From DASYKS01 sp035995205 (lineage in GTDB: Bacteria; Acidobacteriota; Thermoanaerobaculia; Multivoradales; UBA5704), in contig DASYKS010000035.1 in the NCBI GenBank assembly GCA_035995205.1, forward strand, positions 1-64,000: DNA of 64,000 bases. Reading direction: 5' to 3'. The position numbers and the translations under genes are program-made. Positions within the stretch are counted from its first letter, which is position 1; each line of letters begins with the position of its first letter. Below the pieces are notes generated by a model. That model was not told where the DNA came from. It did not search any database and worked only from the letters and a program-made list of their open reading frames with translations. This document shows positions 36,525 to 44,959 of the stretch, one piece after another.

Positions 36525-37769
36525 TTACGGCGCGGCAAGAAGCAGCGCGATGGTCGGGCCGTCGGCGGAGACTGCGGTCGCGAGCGCCAAAACGCCGGGG
36601 GCCACCGCGACGGTCTGCACCGCGGCGGAAACTCCGGCAAGCGGGAAGCCGTCGTCGGTCGCGTCGAGCCCGAGGATTCCGGGCAGCCGCCCGTCGGCGA
36701 AAGTCGCGATCAGGCTCATCGCCTGGAACACGCCGGAGGCCCCGAGGGATTCGCCCAGCATCGATTTGATCGCGGTGACGGGAATCCCCGCGCCGCCCGC
36801 CGCTTCGATCCCGCGGGCGATGCCCTCGGCCTCCCAGGCGTCAAGCTGGCGCGCGCCGCTCGCGCCGCTGGCGACGCAGAGGAGCGGCCCGCTCTCGGTG
36901 CCGTTCCCGCCCCAGGCGGCGGCGATCGACCGCACGAGCGCTACGGCCAGATCCTCGCTCCGCCGCGGCGCGAACGCCGCACCGCTGCCGGCGAGGAGGG
37001 CGTAGATCTTCGCACCGCGCGCTTCCGCGACCTCGGCCGCTTCGAGCACGAGCAAACCCGCCCCTTCGGCCGGGGCGAAACCGTCGCGCCCGCGGTCGAA
37101 CGGCACCGGGCGTCCGTCGTTCTCATCCCCCACTTCGCCGCCGCACAGCCGTCCGGCGCGCGAATAGGCGATCGACGATTCGAAGCAGAGCTCTTCGACC
37201 CCGCCCGCGAGCACCACGTCCGACTGGCCGGTGCGGATCAGATCGGCGCCGTAGGCGATCGCCTGAAGGCCGGAGGCCTCTCCCCCCGCGAGGGTGGAGT
37301 TGACCCCGTTGAGACCGTGCCAGATCGCCGCCTGGCCGGCCGCGGCGTTGATCACGCTGTTGGCGAAATCGAACGGCGAGACGTAGTTCGGTCCGAGCTT
37401 CAATCCCCGGCGGTCGAACTCGCCGATCGTGTGCATGCTGCAATAGGTCGTGCCGACGGCGAGTGACAGCTCCCGCCCGGCCCGCGCTTCGGCCGTCCAA
37501 CCCGAATCTTCGAGCGCGCGGGTCGCGGCCGAGATCAACAGGCGCGAGGTGCGGTCGAGCGGCCGCAGGTTTCGCTCGCCCAGGTAGCGCTCGGGCTCGA
37601 ACGGGCGGATCTCTCCGCCTTTCTTGCACGTGAGCAGGCTCGGATCGAACAGCTCGATCGGTTGCAAGGCGCTCGTCCCCGCGAGCAGCGCCTCGTGGAG
37701 GCCGGAGAGCGTGTCGCCGAGGGGAGAGAGCAGCCCCACCCCGGTGACCACCACGTCGCGCTTATGCAC
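36525..37769 (-). CDS. Ketosynthase-like chain-length factor (catalytically empty)
   Basis: This 414-residue thiolase-fold protein aligns with its neighbour ketosynthase along the whole length, but the catalytic triad is gone. The Cys of TACAAG is Glu (LAGGEASGLQAIAY), the first His (HGTGT) is replaced in VASGASGARQLDAW, and the second His (IGHTMG) is Glu (MLGESLGASG). Loss of all three with the fold retained is how KS-beta/chain-length factors of type II polyketide synthases look, though those usually carry Gln. Its ATG overlaps the stop of the active ketosynthase by eight bases, so they are made in equal amounts and probably form a heterodimer. Confidence 0.85.
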   Translation of the reverse strand: MHKRDVVVTGVGLLSPLGDTLSGLHEALLAGTSALQPIELFDPSLLTCKKGGEIRPFEPERYLGERNLRPLDRTSRLLISAATRALEDSGWTAEARAGRELSLAVGTTYCSMHTIGEFDRRGLKLGPNYVSPFDFANSVINAAAGQAAIWHGLNGVNSTLAGGEASGLQAIAYGADLIRTGQSDVVLAGGVEELCFESSIAYSRAGRLCGGEVGDENDGRPVPFDRGRDGFAPAEGAGLLVLEAAEVAEARGAKIYALLAGSGAAFAPRRSEDLAVALVRSIAAAWGGNGTESGPLLCVASGASGARQLDAWEAEGIARGIEAAGGAGIPVTAIKSMLGESLGASGVFQAMSLIATFADGRLPGILGLDATDDGFPLAGVSAAVQTVAVAPGVLALATAVSADGPTIALLLAAP

Positions 37770-38985
37770 GGGGCCTCCGCAGGATCAACGAGGCATTGTT
37801 GCCGCCGAAGGCATAGGCGTTGTTCATCGCCACGTCGACTTTCATCTGGCGCGCCTGGTTCGGCACGCAGTCGAGATCGCATTCCGGATCCGCCTCGTCG
37901 TAGTTCATGGTCGGCGGCACCCAGCCCTCGTGGATCCCCAGGGCGCAGACCGCCGCTTCGATCGCCGAGGCCGCGCCCATGGTGTGGCCGATCATCGATT
38001 TGATCGAGCTGATCGGCACCCGCGTCCCGCGCCCGAACACCCGATGGACCGCGAGCGTTTCGAGCTTGTCGTTGGTCGGCGTGCCGGTACCGTGGGCGCT
38101 GACGTACGAGATGTCCGCGGGCGCCAAACCGCTCGCGGCGAGCGCCCGCTCCATCGCCCGGGCCGGGCCGTCCCCTTGCGGGTGGGCCGCCGTCATGTGG
38201 TGGGCGTCGCAGGTGATGCCGTAACCCGCGATCTCGGCATAGATCCGGGCGCCTCGCGCGCGGGCTCGGTCGGTCGATTCGAGCACCAGGACGCCCGAGC
38301 CCTCGCCCGGGATCATTCCCTTGCGGTTCTTGGAAAACGGCCGGACGACGTCGGGCGCGATCGCCCCGAGCTTGCCGAAGCCGGTGTAGGTCATGCGGGA
38401 AAACGAGTCCGCACCGCCCGCGAGCATCAGGTCGGCGCGCCCGGTGCGCAACGCTTCCACCGCGTAGGCGATCGCGTAATTGCCCGCGGCGCAGGCGGTC
38501 GGGATCATCTGGTTCGGACCGGAGAACCCAAGCTCGGAGGCGACATTGGCCGCGATCAGATGGCAGGGATAACGGCCGGCCAACTCGCCGCCCAACTCAT
38601 CCAGGCGGTCGCCGACCATCAGGTCGGAGAAGCGCTCGATCTCCAGCGGCTCGCCGGAGGTCGTGCCCATCATGACTCCGAAGCGCTCGGCCGCCTCGGC
38701 CGAGATCTCCTCCGGATCGACCCCCGCGTCGGCGAGCGCCATGCGCGCCGCAGAGATGGCAAGGTGCGACGCCCGGCCCATCGACGCGACAGGCGAGCGC
38801 CGCACCCAGGCGGCAGGATCGAAATTCTGCACCTCGGCCCCGAGATGCGTGCCGTGGCGCGAGGTGTCGAACAACCCGACCGGGCGGAAGCCGGACCGGC
38901 CGGCGAGCAGCTCGGGCCAGAATGTTTCATGGCCGAGGCCGATCGGGGTGGTGAGCCCCAACCCGGTGACTGCGATCGAAATCAT
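37762..38985 (-). CDS. Beta-ketoacyl synthase (KS-alpha), FabF-like
   Basis: This 407-residue condensing enzyme has an intact triad: Cys in IPTACAAGNYAIAYAVEA, His in SAHGTGTPTNDKLE and His in KSMIGHTMGAASAIEA. MNNAYAFGGNNASL closes it. It catalyses decarboxylative condensation of malonyl-ACP onto an acyl chain. ATG 38985 begins MISIAVTGLGLTTP; the open frame upstream overlaps the acyl carrier gene and is spurious. With the adjacent empty partner and the acyl carrier protein it makes a minimal type II polyketide synthase. Confidence 0.92.
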   Translation of the reverse strand: MISIAVTGLGLTTPIGLGHETFWPELLAGRSGFRPVGLFDTSRHGTHLGAEVQNFDPAAWVRRSPVASMGRASHLAISAARMALADAGVDPEEISAEAAERFGVMMGTTSGEPLEIERFSDLMVGDRLDELGGELAGRYPCHLIAANVASELGFSGPNQMIPTACAAGNYAIAYAVEALRTGRADLMLAGGADSFSRMTYTGFGKLGAIAPDVVRPFSKNRKGMIPGEGSGVLVLESTDRARARGARIYAEIAGYGITCDAHHMTAAHPQGDGPARAMERALAASGLAPADISYVSAHGTGTPTNDKLETLAVHRVFGRGTRVPISSIKSMIGHTMGAASAIEAAVCALGIHEGWVPPTMNYDEADPECDLDCVPNQARQMKVDVAMNNAYAFGGNNASLILRRPRA

Positions 38986-39007
38986 CGAGCGATCCTCGGG
39001 ACCTCCC

Positions 39008-39271
39008 TCACGCCGAGACCGGCGTGAGCTCGGCCAGGCGCGTTTCGACCAGATCGACCATCTGCGGCAGCGTCGCGAGTTCTTTGTAGCGCTCGTCGGG
39101 AAGATTGAGCTGGAACGAGTAATCGACGTCGACACCGATCTCCAAGAGCGAGAGCGAGTCGAGCGCCAGGTCGTCGCGCAGGGAATCCTCGTCGCCGATC
39201 TTTTCGCGCTTCATTCCCGCGACGTTGGCGATGATGTCCTTGATCTTTTCGCGGATCTCGATTCTTTCCAT
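39008..39271 (-). CDS. Acyl carrier protein
   Basis: This 87-residue acidic helical protein has LALDSLSLLEIGV, where the Ser of DSL takes phosphopantetheine. The ATG is preceded by AGAGAGGAACCC. It is the first gene of the operon and sits 22 bases before the ketosynthase. It carries the growing chain and is probably dedicated to this pathway, since the rest of the fatty-acid set is absent. Confidence 0.92.
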   Translation of the reverse strand: MERIEIREKIKDIIANVAGMKREKIGDEDSLRDDLALDSLSLLEIGVDVDYSFQLNLPDERYKELATLPQMVDLVETRLAELTPVSA

Positions 39272-39380
39272 GGGTTCCTCTCTCTCCTGGTTTGCCCGCT
39301 GGTTGCCCGGGTAGCGCCCTCGCTGCCTCTAGATCCTAGGCTTCCCGCGCTCGGATGTGAATCTTCTCTAGCGTCGGAAC

Positions 39381-39398
39381 GTCCTTTGAAATAAGGAC
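39381..39398. promoter_or_regulatory. Candidate operator upstream of the polyketide operon
   Basis: GTCCTT-TGAAAT-AAGGAC is a perfect six-base inverted repeat 110 bases upstream of the acyl carrier protein start. It is the only clear dyad in the 237-base gap and could bind a regulator. No -35/-10 pair is clear. Confidence 0.3.
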
Positions 39399-39508
39399 TT
39401 GCGCGTCTCATCCCGGCGTTTCCCCGCCCGCCCAAGAGAGGCTCCGGCGGCGCGCGAAGCGTTACATCCCCTGTGTGACGAGCCGGCGAAGTCGGGACGG
39501 CGTCGGGA

Positions 39509-40405
39509 TCAGAGCAGCAGGATCAGGGCGACCCCGCCGGCCATCAGGACCACCGCGGCGAGCTTCCTTCGGGTCACCGCCTCGCCGAAAGCGAGCCGGC
39601 CGACGGCCACCGCGGACAGGTTACCGATCGTCCGCTTGAGCGTCTCGACGATGCTCACCCAGACCGTCTGGAGCGCGGCGAGCTGCGCGCCGAGAGCGAC
39701 CGCGGAGACCGCGAGGGCGGCGAGGAACAAGAGCGGCGCGCGGCGCAGCTCGGCCAGGCGGTGGAGCTGCCGCCTCTGCGCGAGAAGCGCCAGGGCGGCG
39801 ATGGCGACCCCGAGGTTCAGCACCAGGGCGTGGAGCGGAGGATGCGAACGGTTGACCGCGAGCTTGTCGAGCGGGATGGTGAGCGACCAGAGCAGGGCGG
39901 TGCCGGCCATCAGCCGCAGACCGCGGTGCGCGAGCATCCAACGCCAAGTCCACCTTTCCGTGTCGACGGGAGTCTGGAGGACGAACGCCCCAACCACCAC
40001 GAGCGCGATGCCGCAGCCATCGATCGCGGTCGGATGCTCGCCGAGCAAGGGGATCGCCACCAGAGCCGCGAAAGCCGGGGAGAGAGAGAGGAGCGGCACG
40101 GCGATCGACAGCTCCCCCGTCCGCAACGCTTCGAGGAAGAGCAGATTCGCCGCCACGTTCAGCATGACTGAGCCGAGCGCGGGCGCCCAATAGCCGGGCT
40201 CGACCGAAAACCCGCCCTGAAGGGTGGCCCACAGCGCGAACGGCGGGGCGGAGGCGAGACAGAGCAGAGCCATCAAAGGCAACGGCCCGATCTCGCGCGC
40301 CAGGAGCTTCCGCAACAGATCGAACCCCGCCCAGGCCAGTGCCGAGACGAGAACGAGCGCGAGCGAGCCGGCGGCGAGGCCTGGAATCATGGCGGGGGTC
40401 TTCAA
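39509..40405 (-). CDS. EamA-family (DMT) transporter
   Basis: This 298-residue membrane protein has ten predicted helices in two EamA repeats. The first ends IAVPLLSLSPAFAALVAIPL with GEHPTAIDGCGIALVVVGAF. The second ends AVTRRKLAAVVLMAGGVALI. DMT members export amino acids, metabolites or nucleotide sugars. It begins 53 bases after the cyanophycin synthetase stop, which hints at amino-acid traffic, but it also borders the polyketide operon, so either product is possible. Confidence 0.85.
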   Translation of the reverse strand: MKTPAMIPGLAAGSLALVLVSALAWAGFDLLRKLLAREIGPLPLMALLCLASAPPFALWATLQGGFSVEPGYWAPALGSVMLNVAANLLFLEALRTGELSIAVPLLSLSPAFAALVAIPLLGEHPTAIDGCGIALVVVGAFVLQTPVDTERWTWRWMLAHRGLRLMAGTALLWSLTIPLDKLAVNRSHPPLHALVLNLGVAIAALALLAQRRQLHRLAELRRAPLLFLAALAVSAVALGAQLAALQTVWVSIVETLKRTIGNLSAVAVGRLAFGEAVTRRKLAAVVLMAGGVALILLL

Positions 40406-40408
40406 CGG

Positions 40409-40427
40409 GCAAACGAAACCACGACCC
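40409..40427 (-). repeat. Second copy of a dispersed 19-base sequence
   Basis: Reverse-complemented, 40409-40427 reads GGGTCGTGGTTTCGTTTGC, which differs in one base from GGGTAGTGGTTTCGTTTGC at 12669-12687. It lies in the 53-base gap between the transporter and cyanophycin synthetase genes. The other arm seen at 12.7 kb is not present here. Confidence 0.55.
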
Positions 40428-40458
40428 GTTCGGCAACGGTTCGACGCTCCGGTGCCCC

Positions 40459-43227
40459 CTAGTCCGACGATTCCTGGGAGTCGCCGGGTTGCGCGGCGCG
40501 CCGGGGCGGCTCGCGCCGTTCGATCCGGCCAGGCTCGGCGGCAATGCCCGAGGCCGCCGAGAAGGCCGGCGCGGTTTCGCCCGGATCCTGCTTGCCGAAA
40601 CCGGTGATCAGCTGCCAGGCGCGCTGGAGATCGTCGCCGAAGATCACCAGCAGATCGCCGGGCTCGGCGGTGGCGAGCGAGCGCTCGATCGCCTCCTCCT
40701 CCTCGTAGACGCCGGGGACAATGCGCTCTTCGGGGAAGCCGGAGGCGATCAGACCGCGGCGGAGGATCTCCCCCACTTCTCCCACCTTCCGCCCGCGCTT
40801 GTTGTCGTCTTCCCGCAGGATGATCAGATCGAACGCCCGGGCGGCTTCGCGCGCCAGCTCCAGCAGATCCTCGTCGCGCCGGTCGCCGGGTCCCGCGACC
40901 ACGCCGATCCGCCGGCCATGCACCGTGAGCGCGAGCACGGTCTCGGCCACCGCGGCCATGCCGTGCGCGTTGTGCGCGTAATCGAGGATCACCCGGAACG
41001 GCAGCTCGTTGTAGAAGTTGAGCCGGCCGGGAGCCTGGAAGAAGTCGGTCGAGAACGTGCGCAGGCCGAGGCGGATGTTTTCCAGGGAAACGCCCATGCC
41101 GAGCGCTATCCCGACCGCGAACATCGCGTTCTGGACGTTGTGGAGAGCGTGGCCGTCAACCGTCGCCGGGATCTGATGCGCCCAGAGCACCGGCACGTGC
41201 TCCTCGCCGTCGTAGAGCACGATCAGCCGGCCGTTCAGGCTCTCTTCGAGCGCGATCGCCCGGCCTTTTTCGCGCACGTGGCGGCGCACCAGCTCATGGG
41301 TCGGCTCCATCGTGACGTAGATCGGCTGGCCCGGGCTTTCGGCGGCCATTCGCGCGACGCGCGGATCATCGGCGTTCAGGACGCAATAGTCCTGCGCCAC
41401 CTCGACCACCACCTGCTTGATCTCGGCCAGGTCGTCGAGATCGTCGACCCCGCCGAGCCCCAGGTGGTCGGAGGCGACGTTCAACACCGCCCCCACTTTG
41501 CATTTGCGCCAGCCGAGCCCAGAGCGCACGATGCCGCCGCGCGCCGATTCGAGCACCGCGGCGTCGACCGTCGGGTCGCGCAGCACCAGGTGGCTCGCCC
41601 ACGGACCGGTGAGATCGCCGCGCACGGTGAGCTGGCCGTCGATGTAGACCCCGTCCGAGGTCGCCATGCCGACCGTCCAGCCGGCGAGCTTCAGGATGTG
41701 GCCGACCATCCGCGTGGTCGTCGTCTTGCCATTGGTGCCGCTGATCGCCGCGATCGGAATTCGATACGGCGTGCCCGGCGGGAAGAGCTGGTCGATCACC
41801 GGCCCGGCAACGTCGCGCGGCGTCCCTTCGGTCGGGCTGGTGTGCATGCGGAAGCCGGGTGCGGCGTTGATCTCGACGATCGCGCCGCCGACCTCCTTGT
41901 AGCTGTGTGAAATGTCGGGCGAGATGTAGTCGACGCCGCCGACGTCGAGCCCCACCGCGCGCACCGCGCGCTCGGCCATCACCCGGTTGTCGTAGTGGAT
42001 CACGTCGGTGCGATCGATCGAGGTGCCGCCGGTCGAGAGATTCCCGGTCGAACGGAGGTAGACGATCCGGCCCTCCTCGGGTATTGATTCGAGGGTCAGG
42101 CCAGTGGCCTCCAGCAGGCGCAGCGCCTGGTGATCGACCTCCAGCCGGGTCAACACCTTCTCGTGCCCGACGCCGCGGCGCGGGTCGGCGTTGACCTGAT
42201 CGATCAGTTGCTCGACGGTTTGCGTGCCGTCGCCCACGACGTGGCCAGGAACCCGTTCCGCCACCGCGAGCACCTTGCCGGCCACGACCAGGATCCGGTA
42301 GTCGTTGCCCGGCTGGAAGGTCTCGACGATCACCGTCCCCGAGCGTTCCTCGGCTTTGCCGAACGCGGTCTCCACCTGCTCGGGAGTCGTCAGGTTGATC
42401 GAAACCCCTCGGCCGTGGTTGCCGTCGAGCGGCTTCACCACCACCGGGAAACCGAGCTTCTCCGCCGCCGCGACCGCCTCTTCCGCGTCGTAGGCCAGCT
42501 GCTGGCGCGGCACGGGCAGGCCGAGATCGTGGAGGATGCGGTTGGTCAGCTCCTTGTCCGAAGCGATCTCGACCGCGATGTGGCGGGTCTCGCTGGTCAC
42601 CGTCGCTTGAATCCGGCGCTGGAACTTGCCGTGCCCGAGCTGCACGAGCGAACGGTTGTTCAAGCGAATCCACGGGATGTCGCGCTCCTCCGCCGCTTTG
42701 ACCAGCGCCGCGGTCGACGGCCCGAACGCCCGCCGCTGGGCCAGGCGGACCAAGCGCTCCAGGTGGTGCGGGTAATCGAACGGCTCGGGATCGTAGGCCT
42801 CGCGATCGGGCGGCAGCAGGGTCCGGAGCAGCTGGAATGCCAGCTCGCCCGCCCGCAGGCCGACGCTCTCCTCCATGTAGCTGTAGATCACGTGGTACTG
42901 CCCTTCGGGCAGGCCGCGCGAGCGCGTCTTGCCGTAGGTCACGGGGGTGCCGGCGAGGCACTGGAATTCGAGCGCCACGTGCTCCAGGACGTGGCCCATC
43001 CACGTGCCCTCGTCCTCGGTCATCCGCCGGATGAAGCCGCCGGGCACGTCGTACGAGCAGGTGTGCTCCGAGAGCGTTGGCATCACGGCGAGCAATCGCT
43101 CGACGAAGCCGGGCAGCTTCTGGGTCGGGAACTGCTCCAGCTCGCCCAGGTCCACCTTCAACCGGATCACCGGCCGGAGGGCGTACAGGTTGGGCCCACG
43201 GTAGACCCGCGTCTCCAGGATCTTCAT
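40459..43227 (-). CDS. cphA: Cyanophycin synthetase
   Basis: This 922-residue enzyme polymerises Asp and Arg into multi-L-arginyl-poly-L-aspartate, a nitrogen store. It has the N-terminal domain (MKILETRVYRGPNLYALRPV), an ATP-grasp domain (PVVVKPLDGNHGRGVSINL, then VETFQPGNDYRILVV and IVEINAAPGFRMH), and a Mur-ligase-like domain (IAAISGTNGKTTTTRMVGHI, VLESARGGIVRSGLGW, ILDYAHNAHG). Length and order match CphA1. The C-terminal 30 residues are Pro/Arg-rich and variable. The cyanophycinase gene is at 43929, separated by a toxin-antitoxin pair. Confidence 0.95.
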   Translation of the reverse strand: MKILETRVYRGPNLYALRPVIRLKVDLGELEQFPTQKLPGFVERLLAVMPTLSEHTCSYDVPGGFIRRMTEDEGTWMGHVLEHVALEFQCLAGTPVTYGKTRSRGLPEGQYHVIYSYMEESVGLRAGELAFQLLRTLLPPDREAYDPEPFDYPHHLERLVRLAQRRAFGPSTAALVKAAEERDIPWIRLNNRSLVQLGHGKFQRRIQATVTSETRHIAVEIASDKELTNRILHDLGLPVPRQQLAYDAEEAVAAAEKLGFPVVVKPLDGNHGRGVSINLTTPEQVETAFGKAEERSGTVIVETFQPGNDYRILVVAGKVLAVAERVPGHVVGDGTQTVEQLIDQVNADPRRGVGHEKVLTRLEVDHQALRLLEATGLTLESIPEEGRIVYLRSTGNLSTGGTSIDRTDVIHYDNRVMAERAVRAVGLDVGGVDYISPDISHSYKEVGGAIVEINAAPGFRMHTSPTEGTPRDVAGPVIDQLFPPGTPYRIPIAAISGTNGKTTTTRMVGHILKLAGWTVGMATSDGVYIDGQLTVRGDLTGPWASHLVLRDPTVDAAVLESARGGIVRSGLGWRKCKVGAVLNVASDHLGLGGVDDLDDLAEIKQVVVEVAQDYCVLNADDPRVARMAAESPGQPIYVTMEPTHELVRRHVREKGRAIALEESLNGRLIVLYDGEEHVPVLWAHQIPATVDGHALHNVQNAMFAVGIALGMGVSLENIRLGLRTFSTDFFQAPGRLNFYNELPFRVILDYAHNAHGMAAVAETVLALTVHGRRIGVVAGPGDRRDEDLLELAREAARAFDLIILREDDNKRGRKVGEVGEILRRGLIASGFPEERIVPGVYEEEEAIERSLATAEPGDLLVIFGDDLQRAWQLITGFGKQDPGETAPAFSAASGIAAEPGRIERREPPRRAAQPGDSQESSD

Positions 43228-43358
43228 TCCACGCTCCGCTCGCGAGTAAAAGGCGACTGCTTTCTAGCATGCCGGGTGGGGGGGACGGCAAGCGTGCACG
43301 ACGAGTGCTATCGTTTTCAGCGTTTCTTATCGATAGCCTGCGGGGTCGAGAAAGGCCT

Positions 43359-43646
43359 ATGCCCACGATCGAGACCATCATCTGGCTGGACGAGATCGTT
43401 GAGAAATTAGCGCGAAAGCACGATGTCCAGGAACTCGAGGTCTGCCAAGTTCTAGAAGGGAGGCCTCGTTTTCGCTGGCTCGAGAAAGGGCATCGGCCGG
43501 GGGAGGATCTGTATCTGGCTCTCGGACGTACCGAATCGGGCAGATTCCTATCTGTGTTCTTCGTCTATAGAATCGATCGGTCAGCTCTGGTCGTATCGGC
43601 TCGCACGATGTCACCAGCTGAAAGAAGGGGCTATGAGCGCAAATAG
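43359..43646 (+). CDS. brnT: BrnT-like toxin
   Basis: This 95-residue basic protein reads IIWLDEIVEKLARKHDVQEL then EVCQVLEGRPRFRWLEKGHR, with GRTESGRFLSVFFVYR and SARTMSPAERRGYERK. That is the BrnT fold (beta-sheet with the AR-x-MxxxERRxYE ending), an RNase-like toxin. The ATG follows GAGAAAGG. It overlaps the next gene by 14 bases in toxin-first order, typical of brnTA. Confidence 0.75.
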   Translation: MPTIETIIWLDEIVEKLARKHDVQELEVCQVLEGRPRFRWLEKGHRPGEDLYLALGRTESGRFLSVFFVYRIDRSALVVSARTMSPAERRGYERK

Positions 43647-43890
43647 ATCTTCCGTTTCTAACGCCGAGAGCTACAAGGAGATCGGTGAGTTCTGGGACCG
43701 CAACGACGCCGGCGATTTCTGGGATCAATCCTCTGAAGCCGATTTCGAGGTTGACCTCAAGGGCAACAAGTGGTTCTTCGCGCTGGAGCAGTCGCTGGCG
43801 GATCGCCTGCACAAAGAGGCGATCGCCCGCGGAACTTCTCCGGAAACCCTCGCCAATCTTTGGATTCAAGAAAAGCTTACCGGCGCTTGA
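43633..43890 (+). CDS. BrnA/CopG-like antitoxin
   Basis: This 85-residue acidic protein begins with an unstructured segment (YKEIGEFWDRNDAGDFWDQS) that would bind the toxin. It ends with EVDLKGNKWFFALEQSLADR and HKEAIARGTSPETLANLWI, a ribbon-helix-helix DNA-binding domain. The 14-base overlap with the toxin gene implies translational coupling. It is expected to neutralise the toxin and autoregulate the pair. Confidence 0.75.
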   Translation: MSANRSSVSNAESYKEIGEFWDRNDAGDFWDQSSEADFEVDLKGNKWFFALEQSLADRLHKEAIARGTSPETLANLWIQEKLTGA

Positions 43891-43928
43891 TCCGGTAGCT
43901 ATACCCTGCGAAACCGCCGGCCCTCCCC

Positions 43929-44813
43929 CTACCCTTCGCCGTAAGCCACCTCTTCAGGGTCCAGCACCGGCACCGGAGCTTCTACCGGCGGCAGGCCGCG
44001 GCGGGCGTTCAAGTCGTAGCGGGCGCCGTCGGAGAGGACGTCGAGGCGTAGCCCTAAGAGGGTGAGCGGTTTGCCCGGCAGGGCGTGGTGGGTGTCGGTA
44101 TAGGTGAGGCCCGCGCCTTCGACGATCGTCACCGTGCCGCTGCCGAGCACCGTCAGCATGCCGTCGGGCTCGATCAGCGCCGCGGTGTCTTCGTCGATCC
44201 CGAGCCCGATCGGGTCGGGGTTGTACGACAGGGCGGTGAGCAGGCGGCCGAGCCGATCGCGGCGACGGAAGTGCTGATCGATGATCAGGCCGGGGGCGAG
44301 CCCCAGACCTTTGGCCATCTGGACCTGGCGCTGGCGCGGCGTGCCGCCCCCTTCGCCGAACGCGATCATGTGCTCGGAGAGCAGCGAAGCCCCGGCGCTG
44401 GTGCCCGCGACCACCATCCCCGCGGCATGGCGCCTCCGGATCGATGCCGCGATCGGCGTGCCGCCGAGCGCCGAGGTGACCCGCAGCTGGCCGCCGCCGG
44501 TCATGAAGAAGCCGGTCGCTCCTTCGAGCGCTTCGACCACCGGGGAGCTGACGGCAAGCGCCGCCGCCCGGTCCGCCACGTTCAGCACGACGATCTCGCC
44601 GACTTCGAGCGCGGTAAACACTTCGCGATATTTCTCTCCGGTGTCGGGCAGCGCCGAGGCGGTCGCGAGAATCGCGATCTTCGCCTGAGCTCCGCCCGCC
44701 GCCTCGACGAAGCGGCGCAGGATCTTGCGCTCGCGCGTCTTGTCCTCGGCGCCGCCGATGGCGATCAAGAGACCCGGCCGGTGCCCGGGAGCCTGGGAGC
44801 CGTTGCTAGACAT
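43929..44813 (-). CDS. cphB: Cyanophycinase
   Basis: This 294-residue serine exopeptidase of family S51 releases beta-Asp-Arg dipeptides from cyanophycin. It has LLIAIGGAEDK at the start, FFMTGGGQLRVTSALGGTPI, the nucleophile elbow VVAGTSAGASLLSEHM, and GLIIDQHFRRRDRLGRLLTA with the catalytic His. ATG 44813 (MSSNGSQAPGH) follows GAGAGG at nine bases. It points the same way as cphA but is separated from it by the BrnT/antitoxin pair on the other strand, so each needs its own promoter. It is divergent from the HTH gene at 44960. Confidence 0.94.
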   Translation of the reverse strand: MSSNGSQAPGHRPGLLIAIGGAEDKTRERKILRRFVEAAGGAQAKIAILATASALPDTGEKYREVFTALEVGEIVVLNVADRAAALAVSSPVVEALEGATGFFMTGGGQLRVTSALGGTPIAASIRRRHAAGMVVAGTSAGASLLSEHMIAFGEGGGTPRQRQVQMAKGLGLAPGLIIDQHFRRRDRLGRLLTALSYNPDPIGLGIDEDTAALIEPDGMLTVLGSGTVTIVEGAGLTYTDTHHALPGKPLTLLGLRLDVLSDGARYDLNARRGLPPVEAPVPVLDPEEVAYGEG

Positions 44814-44959
44814 GGAAGAGAACCTCTCTCTGGGGGTTTCGAACCTAGGCTCGTGTCGGGGAGAAAATCGGGTCGCAGGCGACCCCGTGCGGGCCGGAAA
44901 ATGGTAGCACAAGGGTCGCGAACGCCGCCCTCGCGGGCGAAGCGAGAGGTAGAGCCGCG

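Noticed and set aside
36525..37769. A second active ketosynthase
   Set aside because: The Cys and both His of the triad are replaced, so condensation is not possible by the known mechanism.
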